Below are positions 1 to 5,597 of a DNA stretch of 6,525 nt, piece after piece. Every line of letters begins with the position of its first letter. Position 1 is the stretch's first letter. The notes under the pieces are model-generated. The model did no database searches, was not told the DNA's origin, and worked only from the letters and a program-made list of their open reading frames with translations. The DNA lies in assembly GCA_017616955.1 (NCBI GenBank), contig JAFZXD010000114.1, positions 1-6,525 on the forward strand. Direction: 5' to 3'. The DNA comes from Eubacterium sp. GTDB lineage: Bacteria; Bacillota; Clostridia; Lachnospirales; Lachnospiraceae. Position numbers and translations under genes: made by a program.

Positions 1-738
1 CTGTGTCTGATAACATTTAAAAAGGGAAGCGATGTTCAGTACATTACCCAGATTGGAACCGGTAATTATAATGAAAAGACGGCTCGTCTTTATACAGATA
101 TATGTCTTATGACTGCAGATCAGAAGATAGGAGCCGAGGCAGCCAGAGTATTCTATACTCTGTCTATGGGAGATATTATGAAGAGGACGGAGCATCTTCT
201 CGTTGCGCCTAAATGTCTTCAGAATAAGGTTCTTGATAAGATAGACAGAGAGATACAGATAGCGAAGGATGGCGGTGAGGGATATATCGGTATTAAGATT
301 AATTCTCTTACCGATAAGAAGATTATTGATAAACTTATAGCCGCTTCGAATGCCGGAGTAAAGATTGAGATGGTCATAAGAGGCATCTGCTGTCTTCATC
401 CGGGTATCCCCGGTAAGACTGAGAATATCAAGATCATCAGTATTGTCGGAAGATTTCTTGAGCATTCGCGCATTTATATATTCGGTAAGGGTGAACGAGA
501 GGAGATATATATCGGTTCTGCAGACTTCATGACAAGAAATACGGTAAGACGTGTTGAAGTTGCAACTCCGCTCTATGATCCCGAAATAAGACAAAGAGTC
601 AGAGATATGTTTAATCTTCAGATGTCTGACAATTATAAGGCCAGAGAACTTGGGCCGGACGGAAATTATACATATGTTCCGCATACAGAACCTGTCATAG
701 ATGCACAGGAGATTCTTTATGAGGAAGCTTACAAATAA
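1..738 (+). CDS. ppk1: Polyphosphate kinase 1, C-terminal part (5' end outside window)
   Basis: PPK1 reversibly transfers the gamma-phosphate of ATP onto inorganic polyphosphate and is usually membrane-associated. Reading from base 1 there is an open frame of 245 residues to a TAA stop, about the last third of a family of roughly 700 residues. Near the start lies the motif GTGNYNEKTARLYTD, the end of the first catalytic phospholipase-D-like domain. The whole second domain follows: GIKINSLTDKKIIDKL, RGICCLHPGIPG, then SIVGRFLEHSR, whose His codon at 463-465 aligns with E. coli His592, then YIGSADFMTRN and RRVEVATPLYDP. The autophosphorylated histidine equivalent to E. coli His435 would lie before the window. 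The ATG at 109 is internal, because the conserved motif precedes it in the same frame. No terminator follows in the 47 bases before the next gene, so co-transcription with the kinase gene is possible. The visible part is intact and identification is secure from motifs I recognise. Confidence 0.96.
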   Translation: MCLITFKKGSDVQYITQIGTGNYNEKTARLYTDICLMTADQKIGAEAARVFYTLSMGDIMKRTEHLLVAPKCLQNKVLDKIDREIQIAKDGGEGYIGIKINSLTDKKIIDKLIAASNAGVKIEMVIRGICCLHPGIPGKTENIKIISIVGRFLEHSRIYIFGKGEREEIYIGSADFMTRNTVRRVEVATPLYDPEIRQRVRDMFNLQMSDNYKARELGPDGNYTYVPHTEPVIDAQEILYEEAYK

Positions 739-774
739 TTCGAATTGATCGGACGAAAGATATATCGGGCAGAA

Positions 775-788
775 AGAAGGAATTTGTG
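775..788 (+). promoter_or_regulatory. Ribosome-binding site fixing a GTG start
   Basis: AGAAGG at 775-780 lies five bases before GTG at 786-788. No ATG nearby in frame offers a better match, and the GTG start gives a short basic N-terminus (MKKHISIR) directly before the first membrane segment, as expected for a sensor kinase. The 47-base gap from 739 to here shows no convincing promoter pair and no hairpin with a T-tract. Confidence 0.7.
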
Positions 789-2378
789 AAGAAACATATA
801 AGCATCAGATCCTACATACTTATTACAATATTGATTATGATATTGTTGGCACTTGCCAGTGTTTTTGGCGTGTCATACTACGTTGTAAAAGAGAGGATTG
901 AGGAAGGACGTATAGAAGAAATAAAAAATGAGCTTGATACTCTGTCCGAGCGTTTTGCGGAAAAAGGAATTGAGGGCGCGATAAGCGATAAGAACCTTTC
1001 CATGAGGGTCGAAGACTTTGCAGGGATCGTAAGCGGAAGAATCATGGTCATATCGAGAGACTATCAGATTGTAGTTGACACTTCCGGTGAATCGACAGGA
1101 ACACTTATCATAAATAAGAATGTTATGAGTGTTATGACTTCCGAAAAGGATGAATTGATCTATAAAGATTCCAATACCAACAATATACTTGTTCCTATCC
1201 GGCAGAATGGCGAGGTCAGTGGTATTATTATGGCTTCGACATCCATGGGTAAGATTCTGGAAGGCATAAAGGATGACTTTACATTTGTTGCTTTCTGGTG
1301 CGGAATCGTATTCTGTATATGTATGATTCTGAGCATCAGTATATCAAAGTCTGCTCTTCGGGATCTGGATGATATAAATGAGCAGATGGCTCACACTACT
1401 CAGGGTAATCTTCAGAATGGTCTGCCGGAACAGAGATTTGCGGAAACACAGCTCCTTGCTGAAAACTATAATGAGATCCTTTCGAAGCTTGCGACTATCG
1501 ATCAGACAAGATCGGAATTCGTTTCAAATGTCTCTCACGAGCTTAAGACTCCTATTACATCCCTGAAGGTTTTGGCCGAATCCATAACACAGAATGAGGG
1601 TGCAACGACTGAAGATTATAAGGAGTTCATGATCGATATCGTTGATGAGATCGATAGAGAGACCAAGATAATAAATGACCTTCTTACTCTTGTAAAAACA
1701 GATTCTCAGGGTGGTGAGATGAACTTTGAGGAGAAGAATATAAATGAGATGATGGAGACTATCGTGAAGACGGTAACTCCTCTTGCAAAGCAGAGAAATA
1801 TAGATCTAAGCTACGAAAGCTATAGAGAGGTTAAAGCAGACGTCGATTCGGTAAAACTTTCTCTTGCCATTTCCAATCTTATCGAGAATGCGGTTAAGTA
1901 TAATATCGACAATGGTTGGATCAGATGCAGTCTTAATGAAGATCATAGATATTTCTATATCAAGGTTGCGGATTCCGGAGTCGGAATACCAGAGGATGCC
2001 AAGGACAAGGTATTTGAGAGATTCTACAGAGTGGATAAAGCGCGAAGCCGTGATACCGGTGGAACAGGTCTGGGTCTTGCGATAACAAGAAGTATTATAA
2101 ATGCTCATAAAGGTACAATAAAGCTTTACAGTGAAACCGGAAAGGGAACGACATTTACTGTAAGGATTCCGATGAAACAGGATAAGATAAGAACCAAGAA
2201 TTCCGATGCTTCGGATAAGAGGAAGAATGTTTCCAAAGATTCGAAAAAGAAAGGTTCCAAGAAATCCAAACAGAAAGACAGTCAGTCTACACAGACTGGT
2301 CAGACAAATGTGCTCAGACAGACAAGTGTACTTAAACAGTCCGAGCATACGGGTGTGTTAAAACAGAGTGATAAATAA
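786..2378 (+). CDS. Membrane sensor histidine kinase (PhoR/WalK-like) with Lys-rich C-terminal tail
   Basis: This is a transmembrane two-component sensor kinase that should autophosphorylate on His and pass the phosphate to an OmpR/PhoB-type regulator. Seen in the 530 residues: a membrane helix at about 9-34; an extracellular sensor of about 130 residues with a Cache/PAS-like pattern (GRIMVISRDYQIVVDTSG near 84-101); a second helix at about 166-186; a degenerate HAMP-like linker at about 187-240; the H-box SHELKTP with phospho-acceptor His251; N-box NLIENAVKYN (Asn364, Asn368); G1 DSGVGIP (Asp396); F-box FERFYRVDKA; and G2 GTGLGLA at 426-432. All catalytic motifs are intact. After the catalytic domain ends near 462 there is an extra tail of about 68 residues, rich in Lys and Ser, ending in short repeats; such kinases usually stop here. 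No response regulator gene adjoins it in the window. It starts 47 bases after ppk1 and ends 9 bases before the lipoprotein gene. The stimulus cannot be told from sequence; phosphate or envelope stress are guesses from relatives and context. Confidence 0.93.
   Translation: MKKHISIRSYILITILIMILLALASVFGVSYYVVKERIEEGRIEEIKNELDTLSERFAEKGIEGAISDKNLSMRVEDFAGIVSGRIMVISRDYQIVVDTSGESTGTLIINKNVMSVMTSEKDELIYKDSNTNNILVPIRQNGEVSGIIMASTSMGKILEGIKDDFTFVAFWCGIVFCICMILSISISKSALRDLDDINEQMAHTTQGNLQNGLPEQRFAETQLLAENYNEILSKLATIDQTRSEFVSNVSHELKTPITSLKVLAESITQNEGATTEDYKEFMIDIVDEIDRETKIINDLLTLVKTDSQGGEMNFEEKNINEMMETIVKTVTPLAKQRNIDLSYESYREVKADVDSVKLSLAISNLIENAVKYNIDNGWIRCSLNEDHRYFYIKVADSGVGIPEDAKDKVFERFYRVDKARSRDTGGTGLGLAITRSIINAHKGTIKLYSETGKGTTFTVRIPMKQDKIRTKNSDASDKRKNVSKDSKKKGSKKSKQKDSQSTQTGQTNVLRQTSVLKQSEHTGVLKQSDK
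2172..2375 (+). other. Low-complexity, Lys/Ser-rich tail of the histidine kinase
   Basis: Residues 463-530 of the kinase lie beyond the last conserved beta strand (TFTVRIP) of the ATPase domain. Residues 464-498 are dominated by Lys, Ser and Asp (for example SKDSKKKGSKKSKQK) and look disordered. Residues 506-528 form imperfect repeats: QTNVLR, QTSVLK, then QSEHTGVLK followed by QS. The tail should be cytoplasmic. Its role is unknown; it may bind an anionic partner such as membrane lipid, nucleic acid or polyphosphate, or serve no specific function. Confidence 0.75.
2301..2369 (+). repeat. Imperfect in-frame repeats encoding Q-[TS]-x-VL-[RK] units
   Basis: Three consecutive units of 6, 6 and 9 codons encode QTNVLR, QTSVLK and QSEHTGVLK, followed by a final QS. 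The bases have diverged at synonymous sites (GTG CTC AGA, GTA CTT AAA, GTG TTA AAA), so the duplication is old or the peptide pattern is being kept by selection. Confidence 0.6.
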
Positions 2379-2387
2379 CGGAAAGCT

Positions 2388-2918
2388 ATGAAAAAAGAAA
2401 CTAATCACAAAGAGAATAAAAAACAAAAACCAAAGAAACACGGTAAGCTGATATTTGGAATGCTGATCATCCTGATTGCAGGAATATTGTCAGCATGTGC
2501 ATTTTTTGAGAAGAATGCCGAAAGCGAGTCGAATGAAAAAGAATTCATTCAGCCACCTCCGGGAACAGTTCAGCTGTATCACGCAACAGAAGACAGTATC
2601 GAACCGGATGAAGAGTTGTATCAGCTCAAACAGCCTGACAATCTGACTGCAACGATAGAAGAGCTCGTGGAAGTTATGAAGCTGGATAATAATATATCTA
2701 TTGAGAGATTCTCTATAGATGAAGAAAAGAATGTCAGCCTTTACATAACCCGTGGCGGAGAGGTTTCAAGCGAGAAATGGCTCCTGAATCAGGCGGCTAT
2801 AGTGAAGAATATAGAAGAACTGAATATTAATAAAGTAATAATAGTGCTGATCGATGCAGATGGAAATGAAATCAGTACGGCAACTTACTCAGATGCTTCA
2901 TTTTATTACTACCAATAA
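2388..2918 (+). CDS. Lipoprotein, probable GerMN-domain protein
   Basis: The 176-residue product has a long basic N-terminus (9 Lys in the first 20 residues), a hydrophobic stretch at about 21-36 and a lipobox LSAC with Cys37, so it should be a lipid-anchored protein on the outer face of the membrane. A short Ser/Glu-rich spacer follows. Residues about 60-165 fit the GerMN pattern seen in spore-germination and related envelope proteins: an initial strand (GTVQLYHAT), a helix around TIEELVEVM, a strand NVSLYI, then a helix WLLNQAAIVKNIEEL followed by the strand VIIVLID. Assignment to GerMN is by remembered pattern and is moderate; the lipoprotein call is strong. The ATG at 2388 has a weak site (GGAAAG at 2380-2385) and lies 9 bases after the kinase stop, suggesting translational coupling. 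Its stop is 11 bases before comEC. Lying between a sensor kinase and ComEC, it could modulate either, but no function is demonstrated. Confidence 0.85.
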   Translation: MKKETNHKENKKQKPKKHGKLIFGMLIILIAGILSACAFFEKNAESESNEKEFIQPPPGTVQLYHATEDSIEPDEELYQLKQPDNLTATIEELVEVMKLDNNISIERFSIDEEKNVSLYITRGGEVSSEKWLLNQAAIVKNIEELNINKVIIVLIDADGNEISTATYSDASFYYYQ

Positions 2919-2932
2919 GGGAGGAAAACTTG
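2917..2932 (+). promoter_or_regulatory. Strong Shine-Dalgarno fixing a TTG start for comEC
   Basis: AAGGGAGG at 2917-2924 is followed after five bases by TTG at 2930-2932. The first AA of this site is part of the stop codon TAA of the lipoprotein gene, so the two genes are tightly linked. The next in-frame ATG is codon 14, inside the first membrane helix, and has no comparable site. The resulting N-terminus MRRPLLIF (basic, then hydrophobic) fits a membrane protein. Confidence 0.8.
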
Positions 2933-5494
2933 AGAAGACCATTACTTATATTCGGCGGCCTGTTTGTGATGGGTGAGGTCGCCTGTCGGATGTGGAATGA
3001 AGATATATATCCGGCACTTTTGGTGATGTTGATCTCCGGAATGATCATATGGTCAGTTCCGAAATGGAATATTGAAAATATGAAGATAAGCAACAACTAC
3101 GCTTTTGAAAATAAAAAAAGCGTCAGTTTGTTGCTTTTTTTGTGTTTTGTTTCGGGAGTGATATGGAACATAGGTTACACAGTATCCGGAGAAAATAAGA
3201 AGCTGGATCATTATGTGGAGGCAGAAGAGGATATTGATATCACAGTCAGAATCAGCTGGATTGAAAAAACAGGCTCGGGGGAGAAACTTATATTAAAGGC
3301 TGGTAAGACAGGATTTATCGCATATATTTCAGATGACAAGATATCCGAACTCTGTGATACTCCGGGGAAATATATAAGAGTGTACGGAAGATTGGAGAAA
3401 CTTGATAAGGCAACTAATCCCGGGGCGATGGATATGAGAAAGTATTACGAGGGGAAGGATATAGGATATATTATAAGTATCAAAAGAATGGAACCGGCAA
3501 GACTAAAGGTGAATATATTTGCAAAGATAAGAGATAAGATTGTCGGAGAACTTTTCACGATTAGACTAAAAATGTCAGCAGGAATAGATGAGATCTATGA
3601 TGAAGAAAGTGCATCGATAGTGAAAACAATGCTTTTGGGAGACAGATCATCACTGGAGAATGAGACAAGAGTTCTGTATCAGAGGAGCGGAATGGCACAT
3701 GTTCTGGCGATATCGGGCTTACACGTTGCTTTGCTTGCCGGAGTCTTTGGACAGCTGCTTAAAATTCTGAGAATACGTAGGAAGGCAGCTTCATTTTTAA
3801 TCATTATCTTTGTATTTGCCTATGGACTGATGACGGGGATGTCAGCTCCTACATTCAGAGCAGTCCTGATGCTGACTATAGGAGAGTTGGCATTTGTCTT
3901 CGGAAGAACGCCGGATATGCCGACGACAGCTGTTGAAGCACTTATTCTGATAGCGATAGTCAGCCCCGGAAGTGTATGTGCGTCCGGGACGCTTATGAGT
4001 TATGCGGCAATCCTTGGAATCATATGTTCCGATGCTATCTATACAGGTTTTTTCGGGAAAGAAAGATTTCTGAATGTTCCCACAAAGCTGAGAGGTTTTT
4101 GCAAGAATGCAATACGAACGGTTCTGATGTCGGTAAGCATAAATGCATTCAGTCTGCCCCTGATTATGAATAACTATTATGAGATACCCGTCTTTTCGAT
4201 GATTCTTAACTGGCTGGTGATACCGATGCTCACAGTTATAGTGGCATCAAGTATGATGAGTGTGTTACTTGGGATGATTGGAGGAAATATCGAGATTATA
4301 AGTTTGATAAACAGCGTTCCGATTGGAATCAGCAAAATAGGTCTTATGATTTACAAAAAGCTTTGCGGTACATTTCTCAAAATCCCGGGTGGTGTTTTTG
4401 TGTCCGGGCATATAGAGTTCTTACAGATGGTTGTAATGTACGCTGTACTGGGATGTTTCATAGTGCTGGTATATGTTTCGTTTGGAAAAAGGAAAAAGGG
4501 CAGAAATAAAAAGAAAACAAAAAAATCGGTGAGAGTTATCGAGTCACTAAGATGGACTGTGATATATTGCATCGGAATCTTCACTATATTATGGGTATCT
4601 GTGGCTGTTGTCAGAATAAGTAATATCTACAAATCTGAAGTGGTATTTCTGGATGTGGGTCAGGGCGACGGATCTATCATTCATATATCACCTCTTGATA
4701 ATAATAAAGGAAACGCTGTATTTACATCTGATAAACACGGAAGAAACTATATAGTAGACGGTGGTTCATCGAGCGAAAAAGATGTCGGAAAGTATGCAAT
4801 GGTTCCGGCACTTAAGTACTATGCCATGACAGAGATAGACTGCATCTTTATATCTCATACGGATATGGATCATGTGAGCGGGATTATATTCCTGATAGAA
4901 AATGCTGACCTATACGGAATAAAGATAAAGAATATAGCTATGGCGGCAGATACAGATTATGAAGAAAACTACGGAAGGATTGAATCCGCAATTGATAGAT
5001 ATAATAAAAATATTAAAAAAGATAATTTATTTAAATCTAAACTGAATCTGATCACACTGAAAAAAGGAGATGTTGTCGATAACAGGTTAGAAGTTCTGTA
5101 TCCCAAAGGAGACGAAGAAATAGAACATAGCGGAAATGATTATTCTCTTGTTCTGAAGTTTATATCAAAAGACTATGAAATCCTGTATACGGGTGATATA
5201 GGATCAGATGCAGAAGCAAAAATACTTAAGTCCTGTTCGGGAACATATGACTCGAAAACAAGTAACTCGAAAAAATGTAACAGAAAGAAGATACTTAAAG
5301 TAGCACATCATGGTTCGAAGTATTCTTCTTCTGAGGAATTCATTAATGCGTATCGGCCGGATATAGCCGTTATATCAGTTGGTAAAAACAACTCCTATGG
5401 TCACCCTTCTCATGAAACATTGGATAGGTTGGAAATCCAGGGCGTCCGAATATTCCGTACTGATAGTGAAGGGGCAATAATAATCCAATATTGA
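2930..5494 (+). CDS. comEC: ComEC/Rec2 DNA-uptake channel protein
   Basis: ComEC is the inner-membrane channel that takes up single-stranded DNA in natural transformation; its metallo-beta-lactamase-like domain is thought to degrade the other strand. Seen in 854 residues: three N-terminal membrane helices (about 4-20, 26-43, 63-85); a soluble DUF4131-like domain at about 95-190; the Competence domain with signature HVLAISGLH (His257-His265), the YGLMTGMSAPTFRA stretch and about eight helices to residue 519; a basic cytoplasmic linker (RKKGRNKKKTKK, about 521-532); one more helix at about 542-563; then the lactamase-like domain with LDVGQGD (574-580), IVDGG, SHTDMDH (His643, Asp645, Asp647, His648), TGDIG (Asp756), VAHHGS (His793, His794) and GHPSHE. 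The metal-site motifs look complete, so the protein is probably functional. It is somewhat longer than B. subtilis ComEC; part of the excess is a low-complexity insert at about 770-786. The order is lipoprotein, 11-base gap, comEC. The holA gene that often follows comEC in Firmicutes is absent. Confidence 0.97.
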   Translation: MRRPLLIFGGLFVMGEVACRMWNEDIYPALLVMLISGMIIWSVPKWNIENMKISNNYAFENKKSVSLLLFLCFVSGVIWNIGYTVSGENKKLDHYVEAEEDIDITVRISWIEKTGSGEKLILKAGKTGFIAYISDDKISELCDTPGKYIRVYGRLEKLDKATNPGAMDMRKYYEGKDIGYIISIKRMEPARLKVNIFAKIRDKIVGELFTIRLKMSAGIDEIYDEESASIVKTMLLGDRSSLENETRVLYQRSGMAHVLAISGLHVALLAGVFGQLLKILRIRRKAASFLIIIFVFAYGLMTGMSAPTFRAVLMLTIGELAFVFGRTPDMPTTAVEALILIAIVSPGSVCASGTLMSYAAILGIICSDAIYTGFFGKERFLNVPTKLRGFCKNAIRTVLMSVSINAFSLPLIMNNYYEIPVFSMILNWLVIPMLTVIVASSMMSVLLGMIGGNIEIISLINSVPIGISKIGLMIYKKLCGTFLKIPGGVFVSGHIEFLQMVVMYAVLGCFIVLVYVSFGKRKKGRNKKKTKKSVRVIESLRWTVIYCIGIFTILWVSVAVVRISNIYKSEVVFLDVGQGDGSIIHISPLDNNKGNAVFTSDKHGRNYIVDGGSSSEKDVGKYAMVPALKYYAMTEIDCIFISHTDMDHVSGIIFLIENADLYGIKIKNIAMAADTDYEENYGRIESAIDRYNKNIKKDNLFKSKLNLITLKKGDVVDNRLEVLYPKGDEEIEHSGNDYSLVLKFISKDYEILYTGDIGSDAEAKILKSCSGTYDSKTSNSKKCNRKKILKVAHHGSKYSSSEEFINAYRPDIAVISVGKNNSYGHPSHETLDRLEIQGVRIFRTDSEGAIIIQY
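5250..5273 (+). repeat. Short direct repeat of 15-base period inside comEC
   Basis: ACTCGAAAA occurs at 5250-5258 and again at 5265-5273. The 15-base period is in frame and yields successive five-residue units DSKTS, NSKKC and a degenerate NRKKI. It lies in the lactamase-like domain between the TGD and HHG motifs, where ComEC proteins have a variable loop. Confidence 0.65.
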
Positions 5495-5597
5495 CTATTG
5501 GGAGATGTCAAAGAATGAAAAAGGTGCCTGAAAGAGAAAAAAGGCAACACAAGTGGAAGAAAAAGCGAAAAGTGTTGCCACAAAGATTTTGATATGA
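5495..5597. other. Convergent intergenic region
   Basis: These 103 bases separate the comEC stop from the stop of the minus-strand kinase. They hold one clear inverted repeat (the terminator listed separately) and one 25-codon frame at 5515-5592 of doubtful status. I see no RNA gene, promoter or repeat element. Confidence 0.6.
5531..5579 (-). terminator. Intrinsic terminator of the LytS-type kinase gene
   Basis: GGCAACAC at 5543-5550 and GTGTTGCC at 5572-5579 form a perfect 8-bp stem, five pairs being G-C, with a 21-base loop. Read on the minus strand, the stem begins 18 bases after the kinase stop and is followed at once by TTTTTTCTCTTT (complement of 5531-5542), a good U-tract. On the plus strand the stem is followed only by ACAAAGATTTTG, so termination of comEC transcripts here would be weaker. 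The loop is longer than usual. Confidence 0.72.

Noticed and set aside
739..785. Possible promoter between ppk1 and the kinase gene (TTGATC at 745-750)
   Set aside because: No acceptable -10 element lies at the right distance; the TATAT stretch at 761-765 is too close.
1806..2348. Long open frame of 180 codons on the minus strand, inside the histidine kinase gene
   Set aside because: It is wholly antisense to the conserved catalytic domain of a clear gene, shows no recognisable motif, and is the sort of shadow frame that codon bias produces.
2872..3096. Minus-strand frame of 74 codons over the lipoprotein/comEC junction
   Set aside because: It overlaps the well-supported end of one gene and start of another; no family resemblance is seen.
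4351..4584. Minus-strand frame of 77 codons rich in Phe
   Set aside because: The Phe runs are the complement of Lys codons in the basic linker of ComEC; it is a mirror of real coding sequence.
5505..5531. ATG at 5505 opening an 8-codon frame right after GGGAG
   Set aside because: The Shine-Dalgarno-like bases abut the ATG, leaving no spacing, and the frame is too short to support.
5525..5546. Alternative hairpin TGCCT/AGGCA sharing bases with the terminator stem
   Set aside because: It has only five pairs with a 12-base loop; too weak to claim a switch between structures.
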